The translations under genes were made by a program, and so were the position numbers. A stretch of 64,000 nt of DNA from an uncultured Butyrivibrio sp. (lineage in GTDB: Bacteria > Bacillota > Clostridia > Lachnospirales > Lachnospiraceae), in assembly GCF_947169445.1 (NCBI RefSeq), contig NZ_CAMVPU010000004.1, positions 1 to 64,000 of the forward strand, read 5' to 3'. Shown here piece by piece: positions 19,001-26,676 of the stretch. Below the pieces are notes generated by a model. That model worked only from the letters and a program-made list of their open reading frames with translations, did no database searches and was not told where the DNA came from. The stretch's first letter is position 1, and every line of letters starts with the position of its first letter.

Positions 19001-20438
19001 TCTTGGTTATTCTTCAGATCCACAGCTGCAAAATAATTATTATGTATGGAATCATCCAAATGTACTGTACATAACCAGTACGACACTAAGCAATGGTTCT
19101 TCAAGCAACTACCACGGAGCATATATTCCGGATCATGATTGTACACTGATTATAGGCGAAGATGTTGAGGTTATAGACAGCGGTATCTTTGCGGAGTCGG
19201 ACTTCACACATATCACATGGCCTACGTCAGGTGCTTTAAAAGAGATCAAGGAAAATGCTTTTGCAAAAGTACCTGTTCAGGGCGAAGTGGTTCTTCCAGA
19301 AGGGCTAGAGATTCTTGGTGGCGGCGCATTTCAGGGTGTTAATTCCTCAAATAGAAGTGGCCGCACTGCATGGGCTGATTACTGTAACCAGTCAATAACA
19401 AGTATTACTGTTCCTGAGTCAGTTACAACCTGGGCCGGTGGTCTCGTATCATCAAGAACGAATTTATCAGAATTACATTACAATGCAATAAACGCAACAG
19501 TCCCATCATATGATAGAAGCAGCTATAAATATTATTATGATACATCAAGAGTACGCCAAACATATACTTATGGGAATATAGCCTTGTTCAACCCAGCAGA
19601 TACTTCTGGGGCAGATATGAAGCTTTATATTGGTGCTAATGTAGAAACAATTCCTGAAGGATTTAGCGAGCTATATATCACAGAGCTTGTATTCGAGGGA
19701 AATGGTATTACTATCATTCCAAGGGATTCATTTACAGAGCTGAAATACCTTGCAGCTGTTGAATTTCCTGAAGGAATAACAACGATTGAACAGAATGCAT
19801 TCTCAAATTGTAAAGTACTTACTACAATTACACTTCCAGACAGCATTACGAGTATTGCCGGCATGGAACCAGCAAATTATTACTCAAGTAGAAAAGCAGC
19901 TGGTCAGGACGATTATCTGATGGATAGCCCAAAGAACAGTGCATTCTATGTTGACACAGTTTATTCCAATACATCTGGCATTCAGGCATATGATAATGCA
20001 GATTATGACAGGGATAGTGATGGTGTAAACGATGCCCTTACTACATCTCTTATCTGTAGCGATGACAATATGACAGCCAGGACTTATAAATGGCTAAAAG
20101 GAGCTAACAGATATGTAGGAAATGCGATATCTGTTGGATATACAGTAACACTTCCAGCCAACTTGGAACTTACTGATCACGGCGATGGTATGTTCATAAA
20201 TGACCTGCCGGTTGGCATTATTGTAAATGAAGACCTTACATCTCCGATAACTGTAAACCTTGCAATGGGAGCATTTAAAAACGCTGATAATGTGGACTGG
20301 AATCTTGATCTTAGCCAGACAGCTCCTGCAGGAACAGTTCAGGCGGCGGGCGATTACTCATTTGACTGTGAGGTATCTGGCATCCCGACATCTGACGGTG
20401 TATTTACCGGTAATTTAACATGTATGGTAACAGAATAA
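16014..20438 (+). CDS. Giant secreted adhesin: thioester domain plus BspA-type leucine-rich repeats
   Basis: The 1474-residue protein starts at the ATG at 16014 behind CGAGG. Residues 1-24 are a signal peptide ending 'NVAYAAED', followed by a strongly acidic stretch (about 30-110). A thioester-type domain follows at about 355-490: 'EAFCLDHG' (Cys 380) and 'AQVLLWAAM' (Gln 429) are the residue pair that forms the internal Cys-Gln bond in Gram-positive thioester adhesins. From about 540 to 1310 there are repeated 'VTIPESVTTI..AFSNC.LT' units of the BspA/LRR_5 class. No LPXTG or C-terminal membrane anchor is visible. Inside a type IV secretion locus it is a good candidate for covalent or tight recipient attachment during mating, which is inference. 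Confidence 0.88.
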   Translation: MNLKRFLALTLTGIITFSNVAYAAEDVSALENRADPAVVEEAAEDTAEDPNVVYEDADSVFDAVDEEIIEEETEAEELLTEDSEEAVTIFENEEEVTVEPVFEMMDADREMELYDKLDSAYEMLVSSYDIEVPEDTEFPVTITMEADVLAGDEVLIYHFDKAAGGWEEIIPDEVSDGEVTATFNSLSPVGVVKLDTEKKDILDTFSYQEFIETVDDVIISVSGDVPDGYFLSVEALNPYDYADMITEATDGVAAAVYDIKITDGENEYQPSEYGKTLSVSFSGLDMVNEGKMSVVHIDEETGDVEQKGVTVDTLVSTDTIEFETGSFSPYALVLATSSLSVEGGTDQGSVPFIDDYYGTTTRKIYHMSLTYGGSTKEAFCLDHGLAASSGDTFVQNGQYAGSDEVKKILTAYFADENGTGYQLSYSEAQVLLWAAMAGKTTSDDSDSDGTLDYVQIMQAVGDHDETTNATAVATIEGISTYGTFYAWDPAKDYTAGDTSYNRDPTKQRFVTLLGKAPVNPADISNIDSELWQVGDNAYAYIDDAKVLHITGYGDCWNQDGSGKFAEGRGYYTPVGEYVPYRKYLNASSIWTNRPNGFYTSVTVDNTITGIGACMFQYTYSNQASSIEADWNNIRYVGDYAFQYCYAAIDDTLSFDDLEYLGTSAFAGVSIQKVELNGSNTILGSQIFDGLSGHPSVLEEIDYNIVNGSKLNNSGSPFRTQSFSNTTPITLRLGNNVEVVGESMFSNTNIAEVDVTSANNWTTVGKNAFSTNSLLTEFTLPESVTTYGGSILSGCSNLTTINHNAVACINYLEDTTVTDLSGDVSELGNAVKTNHPIYSCSNAHVNLVIGNNVEALPANGFYQSGLVSVTDNSDKLTKYVSGLFYYNENLATVTATNSNVTKFEPAAFYRCSSLADIDLTQYPALRSIGCAAFLQSGLVSIEIPDSVEEIGARAFSACSALTTVTLGKNITTLSIYGTFYQDTALELLTFNCEAAEALGYSSDPQLQNNYYVWNHPNVLYITSTTLSNGSSSNYHGAYIPDHDCTLIIGEDVEVIDSGIFAESDFTHITWPTSGALKEIKENAFAKVPVQGEVVLPEGLEILGGGAFQGVNSSNRSGRTAWADYCNQSITSITVPESVTTWAGGLVSSRTNLSELHYNAINATVPSYDRSSYKYYYDTSRVRQTYTYGNIALFNPADTSGADMKLYIGANVETIPEGFSELYITELVFEGNGITIIPRDSFTELKYLAAVEFPEGITTIEQNAFSNCKVLTTITLPDSITSIAGMEPANYYSSRKAAGQDDYLMDSPKNSAFYVDTVYSNTSGIQAYDNADYDRDSDGVNDALTTSLICSDDNMTARTYKWLKGANRYVGNAISVGYTVTLPANLELTDHGDGMFINDLPVGIIVNEDLTSPITVNLAMGAFKNADNVDWNLDLSQTAPAGTVQAAGDYSFDCEVSGIPTSDGVFTGNLTCMVTE

Positions 20439-20471
20439 GCTTTTCTCTGTTGTTTTCCTTATTGGTTCAGG

Positions 20472-20500
20472 GCTCTTCCCATGCGGAAGAGCTCTATTTT
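20472..20500 (+). terminator. Terminator after the adhesin gene
   Basis: GCTCTTCC and GGAAGAGC form an 8-bp stem followed by TCTATTTTTG. Promoter copy 9 follows immediately. Confidence 0.9.
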
Positions 20501-20533
20501 TGCATAGGAAAGACAATTTTAACTCGTAATATC
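20501..20533 (+). promoter_or_regulatory. Element-specific promoter, copy 9
   Basis: GCATAGGAAAG, 14 nt, TAATAT in ACTCGTAATATCC. It lies 39 bp before the VirB4 start. Confidence 0.8.
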
Positions 20534-20571
20534 CCTTGTAACAGAAATCTTTTGTTTGAGAGGATAAGTCT

Positions 20572-23175
20572 ATGGCTATTACAGGTAATAAACAACAGAC
20601 AAAGAAAAAAGGGGTTCTCGGCAGCTTTGGTCTTGATAAGATTGCCGGTGAGTTTACTCATTCTGATTACAGAAAAGCTCCAAAAACGCTTTATAAAAAG
20701 ACGGTGCAGGACTCGATACCGATTTATGCAGTTCATGAGAAAGAGAATCTTATTGAAACATATCCGGGCTTGTTCACAAGAAGTTACTGGCTCAAGGAAA
20801 ACAATTACCAGTCAGAAACTGAGGAACGTGAAGAGGAAATGTATATCGATTACAGAAAGGTGCTTAATTCGCTGGGCAAAAATGAAGAGTACGCTGTCCA
20901 TATCATGAATAGAAACGTCGATATGCATGAGATAGAGGAAAATGTCCTGTGTAAGGAAACCGGTGATGAACTTGATTATCTTAGAAATGAAATGAATGAT
21001 ATCACAGTAGACCGTATTAAGCAGGGACAGAACGGACTGGAAAAGCTTAAGTACATCACTATTGGACTCCACTGTGATGATCTCAAAAAGGCGGCGGATG
21101 TGTTTAATAAGTCCATTGACCGCAGGATGTCAGAAAAGTTTAAAAAGCTTGAGTCTGATGCGATACCTATCCCTATCGAGAAAAAGCTGGAAATTCTTCA
21201 TGATATTTATAATCCGGATGATCAGGGAACTTTTCTTACCCATAAAAAGATTCAGAATCCCAAGACGGGCTTTATTGAGGACGTGGCCGAGTTTGATCTT
21301 GAAAATATGCGTGCGCAGGGCTGTTCTGTTAAAGATATCATCGGGCCGTCATCTTTTGCTGTATCAGACAGTTATATAGAGATGGGCTCTAAATATGTAA
21401 GAACAATGCGTGTCGTAAATATGCCGGCCACGATGGGCGATGATTTCTTCTGTAAGCTTACAGATGTTGATTTTAATATCCTGACAACAGCCAACATCAA
21501 GCCAATCCCATCTATGGAAGCGAGAAAGATCGTAGGAAAGAATCTTGCTCTTGCAAGGTCAGAAATGTTGGAACAGAGAAAGGCACTTATCAAGAGTAAT
21601 CTTCTGGAGGAGATGGTATCTGATGAAACCAAAGACAACATCGAGCATGCAGAAGAGCTCCGTGATGAGATGACAAAGAATGATGAAAGACTCTTTAAGA
21701 CCTGTTATACAGTCACATTCTGGGCTGATTCAATAGAAGAGCTAAGGGAACATACTGAAACCATTATCACAGCATGTCAGACTGAGGGCGTGGGCATACA
21801 GATCATGACCAAGATGCAGGAAGAGGGCTTTAATTATAACCTTCCTCTTTGTGACAATGAGCTGCCGTATGATTTTATGAGAACTCTTAAAAGCTCATCA
21901 GCTGCCATATTTTTCCCATTCTCTAATCTTGAGCTTATGGATAAAGGCGGAATCAACTATAGCTGTAACCTGTATTCCAGAAATCTTATCGTATATGACA
22001 GGACTAAAACGCAGAATTTTAATGGGTTTGTACTGGGTACTCCCGGCGCGGGCAAGAGCTTTGCATCCAAGGTGGAAATGCTTTCCGTCATGCTCCGTAG
22101 CAATTCGGACTGCATTGTAATAGACCCGGAAGGGGAATATGGAGCTCTAACGAGGCTTATCCATGGACAGGAAATAAAGATTGAGCCTGGCGGAAAATGG
22201 CATATCAATCCTATGGAAATTGATTCCGGTTACGAGTGGGAGTCTGATGATGATGAAAACAGCGAAACAAACCCGGTATATGCAAAGTGTACCTTCATCA
22301 TTAGGCTTATCGAGACAATGCTTGACTCTCCGCTTGGGATCAGCGCTGTACAAAAGACTATTGTTGATGAATCTGTCAGAGCATTGTATGAGCCATGGAT
22401 GAGAGAGGACGGTGGCCTTGATCCTATCCCGCCGGAACAGATGCCTACACTTGTTGATCTTCAGAAAGAGTTTGCTAAGCAGGCTAAAAAGGTTCCAGAA
22501 GCCAGAGAGCTGGAGTACTGCTTAAAGCTCTATACAGAGGGGTCACTCAATGCTTTTGCATATAGAAGTAATGTAGATGTTCACAACCGCTTTATTACAT
22601 ACAATATCAGAGATGTTGGCGAAGAACTCATGCCTCTTGCCATGATGATCATTCTGGACTCTTTGTTTACTACAATGTTCAAGAATAAGAAAGCAGGTAA
22701 ATTTACATGGATTTGGGTTGATGAGATCTACTTGATGTTTAAATCAGAAAAGAGCGCTACCACACTTAATGAACTGTTCAAAAGAAGCCGTAAACATGGT
22801 GGTATCCCGACTGGTATAACACAGAACGTAGAGGACTTGCTTGAGTCAAATACGGCCAGAAAGATGCTTTCAAATTGCAATTTTGTTCAGATCTTAAGGC
22901 AGTCTCCATCCGACCGAGAGCATCTTAGAGAGCTTCTTAATTTGTCACAGAGCCAGGTTGATGCAGTTACTTCTTCTCCAAAAGGACAGGGACTTATATA
23001 TACCGGAAACAATGTTGTTCCGTTCTTTAGTGTATTTCCTAAGGGCAACTCAATTTACAGGTGCCTGACTTCAAATATGAAAGAGATCAGGGAGTATGAA
23101 GAGGAAGAGCGCAGGAAACGTGTACACGAGCAGAAAAACGAGAAAAAGAGGTCTCTTATCAACGCGCAGGCTTAA
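20572..23175 (+). CDS. virB4: Type IV secretion ATPase, VirB4/TraE family
   Basis: The 867-residue protein starts behind GAGAGGATAA. The N-terminal half (to about 450) is the VirB4-type scaffold domain. Walker A 'GTPGAGKS' lies at 489-496 and is followed by 'CIVIDPEGEY', the family signature. Walker B 'WIWVDEIYLMF' lies near 712-722, followed by 'LFKRSRKHGGIPTGITQNVEDLL', again typical of VirB4. These hexameric ATPases power pilus assembly and substrate transfer from the cytosolic face of the inner membrane. The basic, glutamate-rich C-terminal helix is probably exposed. All catalytic motifs look intact, unlike the second VirB4-type protein at 26677. Confidence 0.95.
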   Translation: MAITGNKQQTKKKGVLGSFGLDKIAGEFTHSDYRKAPKTLYKKTVQDSIPIYAVHEKENLIETYPGLFTRSYWLKENNYQSETEEREEEMYIDYRKVLNSLGKNEEYAVHIMNRNVDMHEIEENVLCKETGDELDYLRNEMNDITVDRIKQGQNGLEKLKYITIGLHCDDLKKAADVFNKSIDRRMSEKFKKLESDAIPIPIEKKLEILHDIYNPDDQGTFLTHKKIQNPKTGFIEDVAEFDLENMRAQGCSVKDIIGPSSFAVSDSYIEMGSKYVRTMRVVNMPATMGDDFFCKLTDVDFNILTTANIKPIPSMEARKIVGKNLALARSEMLEQRKALIKSNLLEEMVSDETKDNIEHAEELRDEMTKNDERLFKTCYTVTFWADSIEELREHTETIITACQTEGVGIQIMTKMQEEGFNYNLPLCDNELPYDFMRTLKSSSAAIFFPFSNLELMDKGGINYSCNLYSRNLIVYDRTKTQNFNGFVLGTPGAGKSFASKVEMLSVMLRSNSDCIVIDPEGEYGALTRLIHGQEIKIEPGGKWHINPMEIDSGYEWESDDDENSETNPVYAKCTFIIRLIETMLDSPLGISAVQKTIVDESVRALYEPWMREDGGLDPIPPEQMPTLVDLQKEFAKQAKKVPEARELEYCLKLYTEGSLNAFAYRSNVDVHNRFITYNIRDVGEELMPLAMMIILDSLFTTMFKNKKAGKFTWIWVDEIYLMFKSEKSATTLNELFKRSRKHGGIPTGITQNVEDLLESNTARKMLSNCNFVQILRQSPSDREHLRELLNLSQSQVDAVTSSPKGQGLIYTGNNVVPFFSVFPKGNSIYRCLTSNMKEIREYEEEERRKRVHEQKNEKKRSLINAQA

Positions 23176-23183
23176 ACAGATTA

Positions 23184-23211
23184 GAGGATGTCAAAACGGC
23201 ATCCTCTTTTT
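23184..23211 (+). terminator. Terminator after virB4
   Basis: GAGGATG and CATCCTC form a 7-bp stem followed by five T. Confidence 0.85.
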
Positions 23212-23220
23212 GTATCTGCC

Positions 23221-23254
23221 AAGTATGGTTATGACCTGACAAGGCGTAATATCC
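23221..23254 (+). promoter_or_regulatory. Element-specific promoter, copy 10
   Basis: The -10 block GGCGTAATATCC is clear, but the -35 block is divergent (AAGTATGG or GGTTATG). It lies 46 bp before the 23300 start. Confidence 0.6.
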
Positions 23255-23299
23255 ATCAGAAAAACAATTATAGGCTTTGCCGGATAGGAGACCAGTGTT

Positions 23300-24229
23300 A
23301 TGCCAGATAAGCTTAGATTATTTGTAGATATGGATGGAACGCTTGCAATATTTAACCCCATTTCAACCCTTGAAGAGCTCTATGAGCCTGGTTATTTTGA
23401 GGATCTGAAACCTCAGTACAACGTGGTGGATGCTGTAAAGGATATCATAGCAAACCATCCTGATATTGAAGTGTTTACGCTGTCAGCGGTGTTGTCAGAC
23501 TCCAAGACGGCTCTTGATGAAAAGAAAAGCTGGCTTGATGAGTACCTTCCTGAGATTGATGAAGACCACCGTATTTTCTGTCCTTGTGGCGAGGATAAGA
23601 GCCAGTATATTCCGGGCGGCATAAGACCAACTGATCATCTTTTGGACGACTATACTAATAACCTTACTTTATGGGAGCCACCGGCTAAGGGCATAAAGCT
23701 CCTTAACGGTATCAACCATACAAAGGGTAGCTGGAACAGGGAAAAGCTTTCTTTTGAAAGAAGCGCTAAAGATCTTGCAGACAGGATAGCTGGGATCATG
23801 TCAGGTATTGAGCATATACAGGATACAAACCTCAGGCTGGATCCGCAGGCGAAGATTACCGGCGATATCATTCCTGCTGAAACCTTCGATAAGGAAGAAG
23901 CCACTTTCTCTTACATTAATCCCGAGAACGGCAGCAAGAATTACCTTAACATCCATCTTACCTCTGCAGGCTGGGATTATATGATATTTGACAGTGATTT
24001 TGTGAGGAATGGCGCTGATACAAGACCAGCCAAGATAAGCTTAAAAGAAACTGTCAGGGCGATAGTTAAAGAGAAGGGCGTAGCACTTAATGACCTTGCT
24101 TTGTTTGATGAGACTGTCCTGTATGAAAGAGTTCTGCAACATGAACAGAAAGAAGCTAAAGAACATAAGATGACTGATTATGCCAAACAGCAGATCTTGG
24201 GTGGTAATGATATGGACAGAAACCAGTAA
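23300..24229 (+). CDS. HAD-superfamily 5'-nucleotidase-like protein with C-terminal extension
   Basis: The 309-residue protein starts behind GGAGACCAG. HAD motif I is 'LFVDMDGTLA' with catalytic aspartates at about 10 and 12; 'VFTLSAV' fits motif II, and 'LLDDYTNNL' fits motif IV. The layout resembles the NT5C deoxyribonucleotidase family, which dephosphorylates nucleoside monophosphates. Residues about 165-309 are a separate domain ('ATFSYINPENGSKNYLNIHLTSAGWDYMIFD') of the kind found fused to large mobile-element proteins, with a helical tail. A role in nucleotide pools or phage/defence interference is possible; substrate is unknown. It has its own promoter copy. Confidence 0.8.
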   Translation: MPDKLRLFVDMDGTLAIFNPISTLEELYEPGYFEDLKPQYNVVDAVKDIIANHPDIEVFTLSAVLSDSKTALDEKKSWLDEYLPEIDEDHRIFCPCGEDKSQYIPGGIRPTDHLLDDYTNNLTLWEPPAKGIKLLNGINHTKGSWNREKLSFERSAKDLADRIAGIMSGIEHIQDTNLRLDPQAKITGDIIPAETFDKEEATFSYINPENGSKNYLNIHLTSAGWDYMIFDSDFVRNGADTRPAKISLKETVRAIVKEKGVALNDLALFDETVLYERVLQHEQKEAKEHKMTDYAKQQILGGNDMDRNQ

Positions 24230-24230
24230 T

Positions 24231-24262
24231 AAAAAGCACCGCGACATGACCTTCGCGGTGCA
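24231..24262 (-). terminator. Terminator between convergent genes
   Basis: GCACCGCGA (24236) and TCGCGGTGC (24253) form a perfect 9-bp stem. On the - strand it is followed by five T, so it mainly ends the XRE gene at 24267; it may also act on the + strand. Confidence 0.85.
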
Positions 24263-24266
24263 GTGA

Positions 24267-24587
24267 TTATTCTTTGACTTTTTTACTCTTTGATCCATTA
24301 GGGATGCCGACCGGCCGCCCTGTGCGTTTATTTTCACTTACAGGATGATCAAGAGTCATTATCTGCTTAAGTTCTTCATCTGCCGGGTCTACATCCCACA
24401 AGTCACCGATATGGCAGCCTAGAAGACCTGCACACAGAGCCATTGTTTTAAGATTGATGTTTTCCTGATTCCTGATCTTATCTAAAGTTTTCCCGCCAAA
24501 GACGGAACCATTCTTTTTGGACCAGTAGGGTGTATAGCCATTTTCTTCAAGCATGGCGTATACATCTTTTTTATATAAGTAACCCAT
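24267..24587 (-). CDS. XRE-type HTH repressor, local regulator
   Basis: The 106-residue protein starts MGYLYKKDVYAML; AAGGAG lies about 10 nt upstream of this ATG, so longer forms are unlikely. The core 'TLDKIRNQENINLKTMALCAGLLGCHIGDLWDV' fits the compact Cro/C1-type helix-turn-helix domains (HTH_26-like) common in Firmicutes. The basic, glycine/lysine C-terminus ('NKRTGRPVGIPNGSKSKKVKE') is probably a flexible tail. It is transcribed divergently from the peptidase gene at 24805, and the 217-bp gap holds three copies of an ATATCCCTA repeat, one as a near-perfect palindrome. It probably binds these to control itself and the peptidase gene. Confidence 0.85.
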   Translation of the reverse strand: MGYLYKKDVYAMLEENGYTPYWSKKNGSVFGGKTLDKIRNQENINLKTMALCAGLLGCHIGDLWDVDPADEELKQIMTLDHPVSENKRTGRPVGIPNGSKSKKVKE

Positions 24588-24652
24588 AGCTTTTATTCTC
24601 CTTGTAATTGGGAAAAATGGACATAATCTTTCTAAGCATATTATAGCACCCA

Positions 24653-24753
24653 AATAATATCCCTAAAAGTGGTAATATGCCCAAAAATAATATCCCTACT
24701 TTTAGTTATTTTGTGAACTATGACCGTAGAAATATCCCTATATAGAGGGATAT
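24653..24753. promoter_or_regulatory. Repeated operator sites between the XRE and peptidase genes
   Basis: AATAATATCCCTA occurs at 24653 and again at 24686. AATATCCCTATATAGAGGGATAT at 24731-24753 is the same word arranged as a near-palindrome. The third site directly abuts a TATAAT -10 (24751-24756) for the + strand gene, so binding there would block transcription. Confidence 0.65.
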
Positions 24754-24804
24754 AATAAAGTTAAGAAAAGAACTAATTAACGGATATCCATAGGAGGTTG
24801 ACAT

Positions 24805-25677
24805 ATGAGTACACATAAGAACGATGTAATAATCACAAGACTTTTAACTGTTGTTCTTGGAATAGCATTAGGACTTTTGGGATATGTACTGTATCTTCTG
24901 GCAGTTACCATAACTACCGATAACAGCGCAATCCTATCTTCAACAACAGCACCCGAGATGGAGCTGAGCGAAGATAATCAGAAGCTATTGGATAGAATTA
25001 TAAATGCAAAAACAGCTGACACTGTTTATAAAACGAGCATAGAGCTGATGGATCGCGGATATTACGACCAGCGCCCATCTTATCTTATAGATGATCAGGA
25101 CTACATTGACTGGAGAGATGAGAATATGCCAATCTACGGCGAATATAAAGAGGCGTCATGTGATATTCCTGTAATAGCAATGGATGATGGTGTTACACAG
25201 GACGATCTTAACTATGTTATCCAGAGTATTTCATATATCCCCGAGAACTTTGTTAAGCAGGCCGCAGCTGATGGCTGGAAAGTACAGATCTTTTCAGTAA
25301 ACAACCTTGAGTCAGCTTATGCAGATGGTTACGCATCTATCTCAGTTAATGGCCAGACAGACCATGAGAAGAAGACATTATCTCTTCCTTCTACATCACT
25401 TTACACAGTTTATCACGAGTTTGGACATATCCTTGCAGCTTACTGTGAAGAAGAACTCTATGATGCAGGGCTCTATGATTTTACTGGCACAACAGAGCTT
25501 TCCGTACTCTACAATCACAGCGCGCTTGGATCTGTTTATATCTACCTTAATCCTACGGAGCAGGTGGCAGACAGCTTTTATGACTATATCTGGTATCCAA
25601 GGGAGATGCAGGATCAGGCACCAACACTTTATGAGATTTTTTCGGAAACTATCGAGAATTTTGATCAGGCTGCTTGA
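24805..25677 (+). CDS. Membrane-anchored HEFGH zinc metallopeptidase-like protein
   Basis: The 290-residue protein starts behind a perfect AGGAGG. A single membrane segment lies at about 12-36, so the rest is outside the cell or in the wall. HEFGH at residues 204-208 ('YTVYHEFGHILAAY') is the zinc-binding HExxH motif. Glu 252 in 'NPTEQVADSF' is a fitting third ligand, as in gluzincin-type enzymes such as the lethal-factor-like family. Substrate is unknown; wall proteins, the adhesin or a competitor factor are possible. It lacks the element-specific promoter and instead has a TATAAT promoter overlapped by operators of the divergent XRE gene, so it is regulated apart from the transfer genes. 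Confidence 0.78.
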   Translation: MSTHKNDVIITRLLTVVLGIALGLLGYVLYLLAVTITTDNSAILSSTTAPEMELSEDNQKLLDRIINAKTADTVYKTSIELMDRGYYDQRPSYLIDDQDYIDWRDENMPIYGEYKEASCDIPVIAMDDGVTQDDLNYVIQSISYIPENFVKQAAADGWKVQIFSVNNLESAYADGYASISVNGQTDHEKKTLSLPSTSLYTVYHEFGHILAAYCEEELYDAGLYDFTGTTELSVLYNHSALGSVYIYLNPTEQVADSFYDYIWYPREMQDQAPTLYEIFSETIENFDQAA

Positions 25678-25696
25678 TAATAAGTCGTAATATACC
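25666..25696 (+). promoter_or_regulatory. Element-specific promoter, copy 11 (long leader)
   Basis: AGGCTGC, 14 nt, TAATAT in AGTCGTAATATACC. It overlaps the end of the peptidase gene. The next start codon is 350 bp downstream. Confidence 0.7.
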
Positions 25697-25980
25697 ATAG
25701 GGGAATTTGATACCCCGGGCATTTTCGTTATTTGTTTCATACAGCAGAAGGTTTTGTAAGAGCTGGCATATGTGTATTACCTTCTGTGCATCATATCATG
25801 TATGTGCCAACATTCAAGCTTGCATGGTAACCTCCTATTGACAAGAACCCCATCTCTTTGCCAGGGCGGTCAGCCCTCATAGTGTGCAGGGATCGTGATA
25901 TGCATATTGTTATATGGATATCTAGGCGAAAGCTGACGCGGCAGGGTTTTACGGGGAGAGGCCAGCTACCTTTCCCCCCC
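25697..25980 (+). ncRNA. Candidate structured leader or stand-alone RNA with kissing loops
   Basis: This 350-bp gap has no plausible gene on either strand. A GGGG/CCCC hairpin lies at the likely 5' end (25699-25717). CAGAAGGT (25745) pairs with ACCTTCTG (25779). AGGGC (25863) pairs with GCCCT (25873). GGGGAGAGG (25953) pairs with CCTTTCCCC (25969) across loop CCAGCTA. That loop's CCAGCT is the exact complement of AGCTGG (25761) in the loop of the first hairpin, so the two ends could kiss. No T-run follows, so it is either a structured leader of the 26050 gene or a processed RNA. Confidence 0.5.
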
Positions 25981-26049
25981 ATATATGAATGAAGAGCTTA
26001 TTGGCTTTCAGATAGTAACGATAACAGGGTAATTCCAAGGAGAAAAATC

Positions 26050-26568
26050 ATGAGTGAAAAGAAAAAGAATATCTTAAAAACATTGATACCTACTATTTTA
26101 GCAGTAGTTATAATGGCTTTTGTTCTTCGCGTGATGCCGCAGGAAGAGACTCAGCAGACACCTGTAAGTACCGCAGAAATTACTGCTGAGATCATAACTA
26201 ATGAAGCTCCGGCTGTTTCAATTAACGCTAAGGAGATCCCGGATCTTCCCACCAGTAATCCTTTTGCAGGAAGATATGTTACTTATCAGGGAATTACTAA
26301 TATTGAAACGGGGGATGTTACATACCTCATAAATCCAGCTGATAATGATTCGGATGTCTATATGGAATTTGTAGTAGCTGAGGGTGATGCGACAGTTTAT
26401 TCCTCAGAGCTTATTGCAGCTGGGAAGGGCATCGATGTAGATTTTACACAGCTTCTTTCATCCGGTGAGCATAGTCTTACGATCACTATGAATCCTTACC
26501 TTGAAGTGGATGGAGATTATCTTAAGTGTCCGGTAAACAATGCACAGGACATAACAGTGAACATGTAA
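26050..26568 (+). CDS. Membrane-anchored hypothetical protein
   Basis: The 172-residue protein starts behind AAGGAGAAAA. One hydrophobic segment (about 10-28, 'LIPTILAVVIMAFVLRVMP') is followed by a Thr/Ala/Glu-rich linker and a beta-rich external domain ('RYVTYQGITNIETGDVTYLINPADNDSDVYMEFVVAEGDATVYSSELIAAGKGIDVDFTQLLSSGEHSLTITM' region, residues about 78-165). That pattern resembles small Ig-like or jelly-roll domains rather than an enzyme. It probably belongs to the envelope part of the transfer machine. It is expressed from promoter copy 11 through an unusually long, structured leader. Confidence 0.7.
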   Translation: MSEKKKNILKTLIPTILAVVIMAFVLRVMPQEETQQTPVSTAEITAEIITNEAPAVSINAKEIPDLPTSNPFAGRYVTYQGITNIETGDVTYLINPADNDSDVYMEFVVAEGDATVYSSELIAAGKGIDVDFTQLLSSGEHSLTITMNPYLEVDGDYLKCPVNNAQDITVNM

Positions 26569-26575
26569 AGCCACT

Positions 26576-26607
26576 AAGGACTTGCAGCCTCGCAGGTCCT
26601 TATTTTT
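26576..26607 (+). terminator. Terminator after the 26050 gene
   Basis: AAGGACTTGC and GCAGGTCCTT form a 10-bp stem with one wobble pair, followed by TATTTTT. Confidence 0.9.
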
Positions 26608-26640
26608 GTGCAGGCAAAGCCCTGTCAATTCGTAATATCC
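26608..26640 (+). promoter_or_regulatory. Element-specific promoter, copy 12
   Basis: GTGCAGGCAAA, 14 nt, TAATAT in ATTCGTAATATCC, immediately after the terminator T-run. Confidence 0.8.
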
Positions 26641-26676
26641 CTTGTAAGTAAAACTATTTCAGAAAGGATAATTGCT

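Noticed and set aside
24653..24753. ATATCCC repeats as further copies of the CGTAATATCC promoter
   Set aside because: They share AATATCC but lack CGT and any -35 block, and they are arranged as repeats and a palindrome, as expected for operators.
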